From: Betaproteobacteria bacterium Ga0074130
GTDB lineage: Bacteria > Pseudomonadota > Gammaproteobacteria > Burkholderiales > Rhodocyclaceae
DNA: 64,000 nucleotides
NCBI GenBank assembly: GCA_001464495.1
Contig: LNDZ01000013.1
Coordinates: 124,001 to 188,000, forward strand
Reading direction: 5' to 3'
Below are positions 26,071 through 35,435 of this stretch, piece after piece (within the stretch, counting starts at the first letter, position 1; every line of letters begins with the position of its first letter). A model generated the notes under the pieces. It made no database searches and had not been told where the DNA came from. It worked only from the letters and a program-made list of their open reading frames with translations. The position numbers and the translations under genes were made by a program.

Positions 26071-26829
26071 TTATTTCTCCAGAACGAAAGGAATGGGAAC
26101 GATGGCTACGCTAGCAATGGCTTCACCACCGCGCCTTGCAGGGGCAAATTTCCAACGTTTCACAGCTTCAAATGCTGAGTCGTCTAGGCGGGGAAATCCA
26201 GATGACTTATGTATCGTCACTTTGCTTGGAATGCCGTCGGCGTTGATGTGGACTTCCAGCATCACACGGCCTTCTTCACCGAGGCGGCGTGACATGGCGG
26301 GATAAACCGGGCGTGGATTATTCAGATACGCCGCATCATGGGCTGGGACGATGGCCGCTGTTGTTGTGCTCGGCTTGTCCGCACCACTTGGCGCTGTAGT
26401 ACTTGGCGCATCTGTTGAGGCTTGGGTGGGTGTCGGCTGTGCTTGGCTGATCGCTGTCTGACTGGTGCTTGGTGCCGGCTTCGGCACAACAGTTGGCTTA
26501 GGCTGCGCTTGCTTGATTACTGGTTGCGGCTTTGGTGCAGGCGCAGGTGGCGTAGGCGCAGGTGGGCTCATCGGCAGCAGACTGACGCTGAAAATCTCAG
26601 GTGCTTGGGGCGGTGTTTGATAAAACAGGAAAGCAAAAGCTACGATTGCTGCATGCGCCAGTGCTGCCCCTACGACCCACGGCATTTGTGTGCTCAGTGG
26701 TTTCGGCGAAAAGTAGGAGGAATCCAGGGCTAGGGCGGTCATATTTGACGATTCATGCTGCACCGAAGTGACGGATTGACTTCCCAAAGACTGGTCACGC
26801 TCTTCCATTGGGCTAGGGGCAGGGCTCAT
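26071..26829 (-). CDS. tonB: TonB energy transducer
   Basis: The 252-residue protein has a cytoplasmic N-terminus, one TM helix near 50-68 (WVVGAALAHAAIVAFAFLFY), and a long Pro/Ala/Lys/Gln linker across the periplasm at about 85-165. The C-terminal TonB domain contains NPRPVYPAMSRRLGEEGRV and ends FAPARRGGEAIASVAIVPIP. It couples the inner-membrane proton motive force to outer-membrane siderophore/haem receptors. The start is uncertain: ATG 26829 is given, but ATG 26742 would begin closer to the membrane helix. Two iron-box-like sites lie upstream. Confidence 0.93.
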   Translation of the reverse strand: MSPAPSPMEERDQSLGSQSVTSVQHESSNMTALALDSSYFSPKPLSTQMPWVVGAALAHAAIVAFAFLFYQTPPQAPEIFSVSLLPMSPPAPTPPAPAPKPQPVIKQAQPKPTVVPKPAPSTSQTAISQAQPTPTQASTDAPSTTAPSGADKPSTTTAAIVPAHDAAYLNNPRPVYPAMSRRLGEEGRVMLEVHINADGIPSKVTIHKSSGFPRLDDSAFEAVKRWKFAPARRGGEAIASVAIVPIPFVLEK

Positions 26830-26845
26830 TCAATCAATATTTACT

Positions 26846-26861
26846 AATGAATAAATTCATT
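26846..26861. promoter_or_regulatory. Palindromic site upstream of tonB, possible Fur box
   Basis: AATGAATAAATTCATT is a palindrome (AATGAAT-AA-ATTCATT) 17 bp upstream of the tonB start. Its base composition and symmetry resemble half of a Fur-type iron box. The Ton/haem operon context makes Fur control likely, but the match to the consensus is partial. Confidence 0.4.
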
Positions 26862-26926
26862 GTGCTTGATGGCACACAGACTTGCTAGTGTCCATCAATG
26901 TTTCCTACAACACATGCTGATGGCTA

Positions 26927-26946
26927 GATGAGAATTTATCGCATTT
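26927..26946. promoter_or_regulatory. Second possible Fur box upstream of tonB
   Basis: GATGAGAATTTATCGCATTT resembles betaproteobacterial Fur boxes of the AATGAGAAT-ATTCGCATTT kind, in an AT-rich stretch about 100 bp before tonB. The assignment rests on the motif and the iron-uptake context only. Confidence 0.4.
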
Positions 26947-27013
26947 GTCTGGATTTGTAAAGATAAATGTGAATAGTTCTTGTTTGTAGTTTTGTGCGCG
27001 AGTCTCAGATGGA

Positions 27014-27042
27014 CAAACGGCCAACACAAGGTTGGCCGTTTG
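27014..27042 (-). terminator. Hairpin downstream of rne
   Basis: The perfect 12-bp arms CAAACGGCCAAC and GTTGGCCGTTTG enclose a 5-nt loop, 26 bp past the rne stop. The T tract is short, so this is a weak intrinsic terminator or a 3'-protective stem. It separates rne from the tonB promoter region. Confidence 0.7.
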
Positions 27043-27067
27043 CGATTACAAATGCTGCATTGATGAT

Positions 27068-29833
27068 TTAGTGATTCCGCGTTTCTACCATCTGCAGGGG
27101 TTCTTCAGGGATGACCGGAGCGGGACGCGGCTTGCGGCCGAGCTGCACTGGCGGTTCTTGAACGGCCGGAGCAGCGGTCTTGACGCTGGTCTCAATCATC
27201 ACCAAACCGGCACTGCTCAAATCAACGGGCTTTGGAGCGGGTGCTGGTGCTGGCTTTGGCGCTTCGACAACGATAGGCGCAGCAGGTTGTGTTTGCACTG
27301 GCGCGGCTTGAACCACGGGTGCAGCCGGCTCGGCTACAACTGCAGGTTCAGCCTTTTCAATGGTCGGCGCAGCCGGCGCTACCGCTTGAATAGGCTCAGG
27401 TGAGACAACTGGTGAGGCAACCGGAGCGACAACCGCCGCTTCAGCGACCGGGTGTGGTGCAGGTGCTGCTTGTACAGCCGCTTCTGCTACGTTGGCAGCC
27501 GCATCAACCGCATGTTCAGCAACGATTACGCTGTCTTCGGTGGTGTTTTCAGCAGCCTGATTGCGACCATCCGTACGGCGCTCACCGCGACCACGACCGC
27601 CACGGCGACCGCGACGACGACCACCTTCACCCGTACTCGTTTGTTGAGCAGCATCGCTACCTGCTTCAATCGTCTGGCTTGCGTCTACAGCTTGAGCGTC
27701 AGCATTGGCAGGTGTTTCGTTGCGGGGCGGACGCGGTTCACGCGGTGGGCGTGGTTCACGTTGCTCACGCGGCTCGCGGGGTTCGCGGGTCTCGTTGCGT
27801 TGTTCGCCTCGCTCGCCACGTTGGCGGCGTTGTTGGTTGCCCGATTCGGCTTGGCCTTCTTCGCGCTTGGCTTGCTGGCGATTGTCGCCGCGCTCCTTGC
27901 GTTCTGGGTCCTTGCGATCCGTGCCTTCGCGATTCTCGTCTTTGCGACCTTCCGCATTGCGGCCATCGCGACGGCTCTCGTTGCGATCACGTCCGCCACG
28001 GCGGTTGTCATTGCGGCCACCACGTTCGCGGCGGGCAGGCTTGGAGGCGCTTTCTTTTGCCGCAGGGGCAGCTGCAGGTGTTTCCTTGGGGCTGCCAAGC
28101 AGCCAGCCAAACAGCTTGTTGAACAGGCCTGGCTGTTGCGCTTGAGAAGCAGGGGCGGCTTCCACAGCACGATACTCAACGATGGGTGCCGGATGGTCAG
28201 GGGTGATGCCCTTGACGGCAGCTTCAGGGCGCGCAGCGCGTACTTCGTTCTGTGCTGATGGTGGTTGATAAGCTACATGCTTTTGCTCGTCAGCCATCAG
28301 ATAGCTGGGTTGGCCCAAGCCTTCTTGATTGAGCTGGTCATGACGCAAGCGGACGATTTCGTGCTGCGGTGTTTCCAGATGACGATTCGGCACGATCACC
28401 AGATTGATGCGGTGACGGACTTCAATGCGCGCAATGTCAACGCGCTTTTCATTCAGCAGGAAGGTGGCAACATCGACCGGCACTTGCAGGTGCAGTGCGC
28501 CGGTGTTCTCCTTCATGGCTTCTTCTTCAAGAATGCGCAGGATGTGCAGCGCGGCCGATTCAGTGCTGCGGATATGGCCGGTGCCGGTACAGCGCGGGCA
28601 GGTGATGTAGCTGGTTTCAGCAAGTGCTGGGCGCAGGCGCTGACGGCTCAGCTCAAGCAAGCCAAAGCGCGAGATCTTGCCGGTCTGGACACGGGCGCGG
28701 TCGTGGTGCAGTGCATCACGCAGACGGTTTTCAACTTCACGCTGGTTGCGCGAGCTTTCCATGTCGATGAAGTCGATGACGATGAGGCCACCCAAGTCAC
28801 GCAGACGCAGTTGGCGGGCAACTTCATCCGCAGCTTCAAGGTTGGTGCGGAAGGCGGTTTCTTCGATGTCGCTACCCTTGGTGGCGCGTCCCGAGTTGAC
28901 GTCCACTGCTACCAGCGCTTCAGTGTGGTCCATCACGATGGCGCCGCCGGACGGCAGATTGACCTGACGGACATAAGCCGATTCGATCTGATGCTCGATC
29001 TGGAAGCGCGAGAACAGTGGCACGTCATCGTGATAGCGTTTGACGCGATTCACGTTGCCCGGCATCACGACGCCCATGAAGTGTTGAGCTTGTTCAAACA
29101 CATCGTCTGTATCGATGAGGATCTCACCGATATCAGGTTGGAAATAGTCGCGAATTGCCCGGATCACCAAGCTGCTTTCCAGATAAATCAGGAATGGTGC
29201 GGGGTTCTCTGGCTTCTTGGAGCCTTCGACGTAGCGAGGAGTCGCTGCAGCATCAATGGCAGTCCACAGTTGCAGCAGGTAGTTCAAATCCCACTGCAGC
29301 TCTTCGGCATTGCGGCCGATGCCGGCGGTGCGGGCGATCAGGCTCATGCCTTGTGGCACTTCGAGCTGATCCATGACTTCGCGAAGTTCCTGGCGGTCTT
29401 CACCCTCGACGCGGCGCGAAACGCCACCGCCACGCGGGTTGTTCGGCATCAGGACCAGATAGCGGCCAGCCAGGGAAATGAAAGTGGTGAGGGCTGCGCC
29501 CTTGTTGCCACGCTCGTCCTTTTCGACTTGAACGATGAGTTCTTGGCCGACGGAAAGGGCGTCTTGAATACGTGCCTTGTTCGGCTCGACACCTTCCTTA
29601 AAGTAGGTGCGGGCAACTTCCTTGAATGGGAGGAAACCGTGGCGGTCGGAGCCGTAATCTACAAAGGCGGCTTCGAGGCTGGGCTCGATGCGGGTGATGA
29701 CTGCCTTATAGATGTTGCTCTTGCGTTGTTCTTTATTGGCTGACTCGATGTCGAGGTCAATCAGTTTTTGACCATCAACAATCGCGACGCGTAGTTCTTC
29801 AGCCTGCGTCGCATTAAAAAGCATGCGTTTCAT
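27068..29833 (-). CDS. rne: Ribonuclease E
   Basis: This is the main single-strand endoribonuclease and degradosome scaffold. The catalytic half (about 1-500) has the N-terminus [20 protein letters not shown], an S1 domain near 35-118, the two Mg-binding Asp in VAVDVNSG and VIDFIDME, and the Zn-link CPRC in the [11 protein letters not shown] segment. The C-terminal half is low complexity: an Arg/Asn/Glu-rich RNA-binding region (about 590-740) followed by a Pro/Ala/Val-rich tail. The end (PLQMVETRN) resembles other betaproteobacterial RNase E. The start is ATG 29833, not the upstream frame. The Shine-Dalgarno GGGAG overlaps a palindrome. Confidence 0.95.
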   Translation of the reverse strand: MKRMLFNATQAEELRVAIVDGQKLIDLDIESANKEQRKSNIYKAVITRIEPSLEAAFVDYGSDRHGFLPFKEVARTYFKEGVEPNKARIQDALSVGQELIVQVEKDERGNKGAALTTFISLAGRYLVLMPNNPRGGGVSRRVEGEDRQELREVMDQLEVPQGMSLIARTAGIGRNAEELQWDLNYLLQLWTAIDAAATPRYVEGSKKPENPAPFLIYLESSLVIRAIRDYFQPDIGEILIDTDDVFEQAQHFMGVVMPGNVNRVKRYHDDVPLFSRFQIEHQIESAYVRQVNLPSGGAIVMDHTEALVAVDVNSGRATKGSDIEETAFRTNLEAADEVARQLRLRDLGGLIVIDFIDMESSRNQREVENRLRDALHHDRARVQTGKISRFGLLELSRQRLRPALAETSYITCPRCTGTGHIRSTESAALHILRILEEEAMKENTGALHLQVPVDVATFLLNEKRVDIARIEVRHRINLVIVPNRHLETPQHEIVRLRHDQLNQEGLGQPSYLMADEQKHVAYQPPSAQNEVRAARPEAAVKGITPDHPAPIVEYRAVEAAPASQAQQPGLFNKLFGWLLGSPKETPAAAPAAKESASKPARRERGGRNDNRRGGRDRNESRRDGRNAEGRKDENREGTDRKDPERKERGDNRQQAKREEGQAESGNQQRRQRGERGEQRNETREPREPREQREPRPPREPRPPRNETPANADAQAVDASQTIEAGSDAAQQTSTGEGGRRRGRRGGRGRGERRTDGRNQAAENTTEDSVIVAEHAVDAAANVAEAAVQAAPAPHPVAEAAVVAPVASPVVSPEPIQAVAPAAPTIEKAEPAVVAEPAAPVVQAAPVQTQPAAPIVVEAPKPAPAPAPKPVDLSSAGLVMIETSVKTAAPAVQEPPVQLGRKPRPAPVIPEEPLQMVETRNH

Positions 29834-30482
29834 GTGTGCTCCCGCGCGCGGGAACGGCACGACAAATCCTTACCGGCGGAAATATGTCTCCGGGCGGTTC
29901 AATTTCTTCTGCAAGTAATGTGAGTTGCTTTGCATCTCGTGGCAGAGGTTAAATAGGTTTGTCAGTCTTCTTTTGTTTCATGCCGCTGATATGTCAGCCG
30001 CATGACGCAATCAATTCGTACCGTTACAGCGCGCAACAATTAAGTTACCTGGGTATAACCAGTTCTGCAGTGTTGGCCATCACCACGAGTCCAGCCGGGG
30101 GCCGCAATAGCGCGGAGTCAGAGGCTGAGAATCGCATGGAATTTGAGGACCACGCTTACTTCTGGTCATACATAAATGTCGCTTATTCAGGCTAGCAACC
30201 TGCCGGGTTTGCAAACGAGTGGAACAACTTCAGGAAATCCCGCCTGTTTTTCCGATTGCTGCGGTGCATCACCGCGCAGGGAGAAGAGGCTGTCTCGCCA
30301 GAATACATCACTCGTTATGTCTTGGTCAGGGAGCGCTTCCATGCTCGATGAAATGAGCAAGAACTTGAACGCGCTCTCAGGTAAAGCCAAAACAACATCT
30401 TGAGGGTGTCGCCACCGACGCCACTTCGGGCCGTCGGGCACGCAACCATCAGGATGGCTAACCGGCTGTTATTATATGGCAC
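29834..30482. other. Gene-free region: rne 5' leader and rne/rluC divergent promoters
   Basis: This 649-bp interval holds no convincing gene. It contains CCCGCGCGCGGG at 29841-29852, overlapping the rne ribosome site. It also contains a hairpin at 29979-30004 with an 11-position stem, one C-C mismatch and a TATG loop. In E. coli the rne leader is about 360 nt, lies in the same rluC-rne arrangement and mediates autoregulation through stem-loops. By analogy this leader probably does too. Two short reading frames here (29959-30195 plus and 30187-30441 minus) lack ribosome sites and family features. Confidence 0.6.
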
Positions 30483-31457
30483 ATGAGTAGTTTAGGCAAA
30501 GATGCGGTGACCTGGCTTGAAGTCGGGGAGGATTCCGCAGGGCAACGAGTCGATAATTTCCTTCTGAAAATGTGCAAGGGAGTGCCGCACAGTCACATCT
30601 ATCGCATTTTGCGGAGTGGTGAGGTCAGGGTAAATAAAGGTCGGATTCAAGCAGATTATCGACTCCAACTCGGAGATCAGGTGCGCGTGCCGCCGATTCG
30701 GGTGGCTCAGCGGGAAGATAAGCCCGTCGCACCAGCCCGTGAATTTCCGGTGGTTTTTGAAGATGATGCAGTCCTCGTCATCGATAAACCCGCTGGGGTC
30801 GCTGTGCACGGAGGGAGTGGCGTCAGCTTCGGGGTGATAGAACAGTTACGGCGTGCCTACCCCCAAGCCAAGTTCCTTGAGCTAGCCCATCGCCTTGATC
30901 GTGAAACATCAGGTTTGCTGATTATTGGCAAGAAGCGCTCGGCTTTGGTGCGCTTGCAGGATGAGTTTCGTGAAGGCGGGATGGGTAAGCGTTATTTCGC
31001 CCTGGTTAAGGGGCGCTGGCTCAATCAGTCTCAGCATATCCGCCAGCCTCTGTATAAGTATTTGATTGAAAATGGCGAGCGCCGTGTGCGCGTGGATTCT
31101 GAAGGTAAGAGCGCCCATAGCATTGTGCGTCTCGTGAAGCGCTGGCGCACTGGGCAAGGTTATTTCAGTCTAGTGGAGGTTGAGCTGAAGACCGGGCGCA
31201 CCCATCAAATTCGCGTGCATCTCACCCATGCCGGCTTCCCACTGCTTGGGGATGACAAGTATGGAGACTTTGCCCTGAACAAGGAATTACAGCGATTGGG
31301 CCTGAAGCGTATGTTTCTTCATGCCGCAAAGCTCGACTTGAAGCATCCGGTCAGCGGTGAATCACTGGCTCTTGAGGCGCCACTACCGCAGGAGTTGGCT
31401 GAGTTCATTCGCCGCCTCGATCTGCATGACAAAAAGGATTACGGTGAAGCAGTTTGA
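30483..31457 (+). CDS. rluC: 23S rRNA pseudouridine(955/2504/2580) synthase
   Basis: The 324-residue RluA-family enzyme has an N-terminal S4 RNA-binding domain (VDNFLLKMCKGVPHSHIYRI, about 23-42). The catalytic motif HRLDRETSGLLI carries Asp139, and KTGRTHQIRVHLTHAG is also conserved. The divergent neighbour rne is the same as in E. coli, which supports RluC over RluD. The downstream HAD gene overlaps its end. Confidence 0.94.
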   Translation: MSSLGKDAVTWLEVGEDSAGQRVDNFLLKMCKGVPHSHIYRILRSGEVRVNKGRIQADYRLQLGDQVRVPPIRVAQREDKPVAPAREFPVVFEDDAVLVIDKPAGVAVHGGSGVSFGVIEQLRRAYPQAKFLELAHRLDRETSGLLIIGKKRSALVRLQDEFREGGMGKRYFALVKGRWLNQSQHIRQPLYKYLIENGERRVRVDSEGKSAHSIVRLVKRWRTGQGYFSLVEVELKTGRTHQIRVHLTHAGFPLLGDDKYGDFALNKELQRLGLKRMFLHAAKLDLKHPVSGESLALEAPLPQELAEFIRRLDLHDKKDYGEAV

Positions 31458-32097
31458 TCTGATTGTGTTCGACTGGGATGGCACCCTGATGGACTCGGCT
31501 GCGGCAATTGTGACTGCCTTGCAAGCAGCGGCAGTGGATATTGGTGTCGCTCCGCCCAGTGATGAACGTGCGCGGCACATTATTGGGCTGGGACTGCAGG
31601 AAGCATTGCAATACGCCATGCCCGATCTGACCTCTGAGCATTACCGTGCGTTGTCTGAGCGTTATCGCTACCACTATCTCGCCCGTGATCACGAGCTTGT
31701 ATTGTTTCAGGGCGCCAACGAGCTGGTAGATGCATTAGCCAATGATGGCTATATGTTGGCAGTTGCGACGGGAAAAACCCGAAAAGGTCTGGATCGTGCC
31801 TTTGCGCACAGCGGCCTTGGTCCGATTTTTCATGATTCGCGTTGCGCGGATGAATGCCACTCCAAGCCACACCCGCAGATGCTGCTTGAGCTCATGGATG
31901 CATTTGCTGTGCCCCCAGAAAAAACGCTGATGATTGGCGACACTACTCATGACCTGCTGATGGCGCGAAATGCTGGTACACATAGTCTGGCCGTCAGTTA
32001 TGGCGCGCATCCCCGTGATGCCTTGGTGGCTGAAGCCAGCGTGGGCTGTGTGGATAGCATCGATGAGCTCACCCATTGGCTAAGGCAGGTGGCCTGA
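31444..32097 (+). CDS. HAD-IA family phosphatase (Gph-like)
   Basis: The 217-residue hydrolase has motif I FDWDGTLMD (nucleophile Asp10, general acid Asp12), motif II Thr in VATGKTRKG, Lys in CHSKPHPQM, and motif IV GDTTHDLLMA. It resembles phosphoglycolate phosphatase-type enzymes, but the substrate is open. GTG 31444 is chosen because AAAGGA lies 7 nt upstream. It overlaps rluC by 14 bp and is followed by the Rieske gene after 2 bp. Confidence 0.9.
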   Translation: MKQFDLIVFDWDGTLMDSAAAIVTALQAAAVDIGVAPPSDERARHIIGLGLQEALQYAMPDLTSEHYRALSERYRYHYLARDHELVLFQGANELVDALANDGYMLAVATGKTRKGLDRAFAHSGLGPIFHDSRCADECHSKPHPQMLLELMDAFAVPPEKTLMIGDTTHDLLMARNAGTHSLAVSYGAHPRDALVAEASVGCVDSIDELTHWLRQVA

Positions 32098-32099
32098 CG

Positions 32100-32444
32100 G
32101 TGGAAGCGTGTGGGCAAGTCGTCTGTCGCAGTGATGAGCTGCAGGAGCGTGGCATGGGCGTGCGGTTTGAGTTGCCTTGGTATGGCGTGGCGAGTCCTGC
32201 ATTTGCTGTTCGCTATAACGGACAAGTCCATGCCTACCTGAATCGCTGTGCGCATGTGCCGGTGCAGCTTGATTGGCAGCAGGGAGAGTTCTTCGATCAT
32301 TCGCGGCTATACTTGATCTGCGCTACTCATGGTGCCCTGTATGCCCCGGATTCAGGGCGTTGCATGGGCGGGCGCTGCAGCGGCAAAGGCCTGCAGCCGC
32401 TTGGGGTAGTAGAACGCGATGGCCTTGTTTATCTGACTTCATGA
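32100..32444 (+). CDS. Small Rieske [2Fe-2S] ferredoxin-like protein
   Basis: The 114-residue single-domain protein has the cluster ligands CxH (NRCAHV) and CxxH (ICATHG), separated by about 21 residues, which fits a Rieske centre. It has no membrane anchor or oxygenase catalytic domain, so it would be a soluble electron carrier or redox sensor. The start is GTG 32100. It sits between a phosphatase and the signal-peptide peptidase gene. The partner is unknown. Confidence 0.87.
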   Translation: MEACGQVVCRSDELQERGMGVRFELPWYGVASPAFAVRYNGQVHAYLNRCAHVPVQLDWQQGEFFDHSRLYLICATHGALYAPDSGRCMGGRCSGKGLQPLGVVERDGLVYLTS

Positions 32445-32456
32445 AGCACACGAACC

Positions 32457-33413
32457 ATGTCTGAACATTCGCAAATGCCGCCTGATTGGGAGCGCAAGGT
32501 GCTCGAGAAAATCGCTCTGGATGGACTCGCAGAGCAACGATCGCGCCGCCGCTGGGGAATTTTCTTCAAGCTTTTGGGCTTTACCTATGTGGGGGTATTG
32601 CTGGTCAGTTTCCTTGGCTTTGGCTTTGGCTCAGGCGAGGGAATGGGCGATGGCCAGAAACATACCGCCCTGATCCAGCTTAATGGCGTGATTCAGGCAA
32701 AGGGTGAGGCAAGTGCGGATAGCATTGTTGCCTCGTTACAGAGTGCTTTTGATGACAAAAATACTGCGGGCGTGGTGTTGCGCATCAACAGTCCTGGCGG
32801 TAGCCCGGTTCAGTCCGGTATTGTTTATGACGAGATTCGGCGCCTGCGAGCAAAACATCCAGAAGTTCTTCTACACGTGGTGGTAGAGGATGTGTGTGCA
32901 TCAGGCGGTTATTACATTGCCGCGGCGGCTGACAATATTTACGTTGATAAGGCCAGTATTGTTGGTTCGATTGGCGTGCTCATGGATGGCTTTGGTTTTA
33001 CTGGTGCGATGGACAAGCTCGGCGTGGAGCGGCGACTGCTGACGGCCGGCGAAAATAAGGGCTTCCTTGACCCCTTTTCACCCCAGGACGCTAAGCAGAA
33101 AGTCTATGCCAAGGAAATGCTCGGTGAGATTCATGAGCAATTTATTGATGCAGTCCGTAAAGGGCGAGGCAAGCGCCTGAAGGAAACCCCAGAAATGTTC
33201 TCAGGCCTGATGTGGTCAGGTGCGAGAAGTGTTCAATTGGGCTTGGCTGATGGCTTTGGTACAGTCGAAAGCGTGGCGCGTGACGTGGTGAAGGTTGAGC
33301 ACGTTCGCGATTTCACGATGAAGCAAAACTTTGCCGAACGGATTGCGAAGCAATTTGGGGCGGATATGGCAGACAGTGCAGTGCGCCTGCTGGGGCGCAT
33401 CGAGCTGCGCTAG
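32457..33413 (+). CDS. sppA: Signal peptide peptidase SppA (S49 family)
   Basis: The 318-residue inner-membrane serine protease has one TM helix near 35-57 and a short-type protease domain. Ser149 in CASGGYY and Lys201 in GENKGFLDPF form the Ser/Lys dyad. NSPGGSPVQSG near 111 is also conserved. It degrades cleaved signal peptides in the membrane. It is about half the length of E. coli SppA and is the single-domain form seen in many bacteria. It overlaps the convergent RsmI-like gene by 4 bp. Confidence 0.93.
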   Translation: MSEHSQMPPDWERKVLEKIALDGLAEQRSRRRWGIFFKLLGFTYVGVLLVSFLGFGFGSGEGMGDGQKHTALIQLNGVIQAKGEASADSIVASLQSAFDDKNTAGVVLRINSPGGSPVQSGIVYDEIRRLRAKHPEVLLHVVVEDVCASGGYYIAAAADNIYVDKASIVGSIGVLMDGFGFTGAMDKLGVERRLLTAGENKGFLDPFSPQDAKQKVYAKEMLGEIHEQFIDAVRKGRGKRLKETPEMFSGLMWSGARSVQLGLADGFGTVESVARDVVKVEHVRDFTMKQNFAERIAKQFGADMADSAVRLLGRIELR

Positions 33414-34150
33414 GTCTGCGCCAAGAGTAAAAATACCGTTGGTCGTTTATCGATGGCGGGCGCTGTAGATTTGCGCCAGTCAGCGATGCTCCGTGTGATG
33501 ATGCTCTCGCCTTCGAGCGTCAGGTCACTAGCGACGCATAGTCGGGTATTTGGCTTGCTGGTCTGTAGCAGCGCCTGAAATATGGCCCCATTCCGGTATG
33601 GCGTCTCAATGAAAAGCTGCGTCTGATGTAGTCGCGCCGAGTCTTTCTCTAGTGCTTGAATTGCCTTACTCCGTTCTGGCTCTCGGGAGGGCAGGTAGCC
33701 ATGGAAAGCAAAGCGTTGCCCATCAAGCCCCGAAGCCATGAGTGCGAGCAACAGCGAGGAGGGGCCAACCAGGGGTTTGACCCGAATTCCTAGTTGGTGG
33801 GCTGCGCGAACAAGCAGAGCGCCAGGGTCCGCAACAGCTGGACAGCCGGCCTCCGACATTAGCCCAATATCCTGCCCGGTCAGCACTGGCGACAGCAATC
33901 CTGACAATGTGTCATCGCTGAGCGTGGGTGGCAACTCTTGGATGTGCAGCTCGCGTAACGGCGTGGGATGTCCCAATGCTTTTAGGCTTGCGCGAGCGGT
34001 TTTGGCGTTTTCTACGACAAAATGCTCCAGCCTGCATGCGGTTTCACGCGTAGCGGCGGGTAGCCATTCTTCCCAATCATCAGGTGTGTCACCGGGGCTG
34101 GCTAAGCCGACCGGCAACAAATAAAGCGTGCCGTGGGCAAGAGCGGTCAT
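33410..34150 (-). CDS. SAM-dependent tetrapyrrole-methylase-fold protein (RsmI paralogue)
   Basis: The 246-residue protein has the [15 protein letters not shown] loop near residue 100, where RsmI has SDAGTP. It also has [16 protein letters not shown] and [16 protein letters not shown] with FIETPYRNG. The order of motifs is that of RsmI (16S rRNA C1402 2'-O-methylase), but the key loop is altered and the protein is shorter. It is likely a separate subfamily with another substrate. It overlaps the maf gene by 4 bp. Confidence 0.82.
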   Translation of the reverse strand: MTALAHGTLYLLPVGLASPGDTPDDWEEWLPAATRETACRLEHFVVENAKTARASLKALGHPTPLRELHIQELPPTLSDDTLSGLLSPVLTGQDIGLMSEAGCPAVADPGALLVRAAHQLGIRVKPLVGPSSLLLALMASGLDGQRFAFHGYLPSREPERSKAIQALEKDSARLHQTQLFIETPYRNGAIFQALLQTSKPNTRLCVASDLTLEGESIITRSIADWRKSTAPAIDKRPTVFLLLAQT

Positions 34151-34752
34151 GGCAGCTGTATGCCTTCAGCGCGCAACATGTTGGCAAGCGCAATTAAGGG
34201 GAGACCTACCAGTGCATTGGGATCGTCGCCGCGCATATACTCAAGCAGGCTGATGCCAAGGCCTTCGGATTTTGCACTGCCAGCGCAGTTTAAGGCGTCT
34301 TCTTTGTCCAAGTAACGGGCGATTTCGTCGTCGCTGAGCTGGCGGAAGCGTACTTCAGTGGGGATTCCGACAGTCTGGGAATGTCCAGTCTGGGTGTTTA
34401 GCAGGCATAAACCGGTATGGAAAACTACCGTATTTCCACGCATGGCCCGCAACTGAGCTGTGGCATCCTCACGGCTCCCTGGCTTACCGAAGCGTTGCTC
34501 ACCCAAATAGGCGACTTGATCGCTGCCAATAATTAGGGCGGCAGGGTGGTTTGCAGCAATAGCGCGGGCCTTTAGTTCTGAAAGGCGTTCAGCTGTTTGG
34601 GCGGGTGTTTCGCCTGCTAAGGCGGTTTCATCCGCGTTGGGCGCGACTGCAGTGAATGGAATTTGTAGGCGGGAGAGAAGTTCGCGCCGAAACTGGGAAG
34701 TGGAGGCTAGGATCAGAGGGAGCACGGCAAGATTCTTACGGATGTGGTTCAT
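34147..34752 (-). CDS. Maf-type nucleoside triphosphate pyrophosphatase (YceF-like, 7-methyl-GTP specific)
   Basis: The 201-residue enzyme has the Maf motifs [17 protein letters not shown] at the N-terminus, [18 protein letters not shown] with the catalytic Asp, and [20 protein letters not shown] near 155, in which the YceF-type substrate loop is seen. It hydrolyses modified nucleotides such as m7GTP to the monophosphate. ATG codons at 34752, 34782 and 34812 are all possible and none has a ribosome site. The shortest fits family length. It is divergent from yceD. Confidence 0.88.
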   Translation of the reverse strand: MNHIRKNLAVLPLILASTSQFRRELLSRLQIPFTAVAPNADETALAGETPAQTAERLSELKARAIAANHPAALIIGSDQVAYLGEQRFGKPGSREDATAQLRAMRGNTVVFHTGLCLLNTQTGHSQTVGIPTEVRFRQLSDDEIARYLDKEDALNCAGSAKSEGLGISLLEYMRGDDPNALVGLPLIALANMLRAEGIQLP

Positions 34753-34817
34753 TTGACGAGTGAAGTCATTGGATGATAACATCGCGTGTTTCGTATTGCT
34801 GCCGTCTGGCATGAGCT

Positions 34818-35330
34818 ATGAGCAGGTCGCTGGTCGGATTCGTATTTGATACGTTGGAATTTGCCCGTGAGGGGCGCTCGGTTTCCGGGCTTGTGCCGGT
34901 TTCGGCCTTGCCAAGGTTGCTGGAGTTGCTTGAGGGCACTGCTGAAAATGCGTTGGAATGCGCTATTAGCGGCAGGCAGGGTCAGGATGGCAGTTGGCTC
35001 AGCCTTACGGTCAGTGGGCAGTTTGATCTGACGTGTCAGCGTTGCTTGGGGTCAATGCCCTTTGCCATCGCGCTGGAAACGGAATTGCAAGTGATTGCAC
35101 CTGGCCAGCCTTGGCCTGATGAAGAGCTTGAAGATGGTGCATTGCGCTTGGGCGCAGATGCCATTGCTGCTGATGCGGCGCAATTGCTGACAGATTTGAT
35201 TGAAGAAGAGGTGTTGTTGGCGGTGCCAATCGCACCAAAGCATGACACTGACTGCGCGCCTTTGGCGCGCGGTGACGACAAACAAGCTGCGTCGCCATTT
35301 GCGATGTTGGCGCAGTTGAAGAAGCACTAA
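34818..35330 (+). CDS. yceD: DUF177 protein YceD (23S rRNA accumulation protein)
   Basis: The 170-residue protein has the DUF177 pattern: a central LTVSGQFDLTCQRCLGSM with the CxxC pair near 75-78, an acidic segment (PWPDEELEDG), and a C-terminal LTDLIEEEVLLAVPIAPKH. It is required for normal 23S rRNA levels in E. coli and plants. The yceD-rpmF-plsX order is widely conserved. Confidence 0.93.
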   Translation: MSRSLVGFVFDTLEFAREGRSVSGLVPVSALPRLLELLEGTAENALECAISGRQGQDGSWLSLTVSGQFDLTCQRCLGSMPFAIALETELQVIAPGQPWPDEELEDGALRLGADAIAADAAQLLTDLIEEEVLLAVPIAPKHDTDCAPLARGDDKQAASPFAMLAQLKKH

Positions 35331-35393
35331 ATAGCTTTAAGGATTAAGGGCAAGGTTTTCTTGCTCACCCCGTATGGCGGGCAGATTTAACAG

Positions 35394-35408
35394 GCACTGA
35401 CACAGTGC
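35394..35408. repeat. Short inverted repeat in the rpmF leader
   Basis: GCACTG-ACA-CAGTGC lies 28 bp upstream of the rpmF start. A second small repeat GCAAG-N5-CTTGC lies about 45 bp upstream of it. These may be leader stem-loops in the yceD-rpmF transcript or an operator. Confidence 0.35.
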
Positions 35409-35435
35409 GTATCAAGTTTATAAAGGAGTAGCAAC

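Noticed and set aside
27400-28258. Long plus-strand reading frames opposite rne
   Set aside because: They are shadows of the Arg- and Pro/Ala-rich C-terminal region of RNase E, with repetitive composition.
29959-30441. Two small reading frames in the rne-rluC gap
   Set aside because: They overlap on opposite strands, lack ribosome sites and family features, and fall in the expected rne leader.
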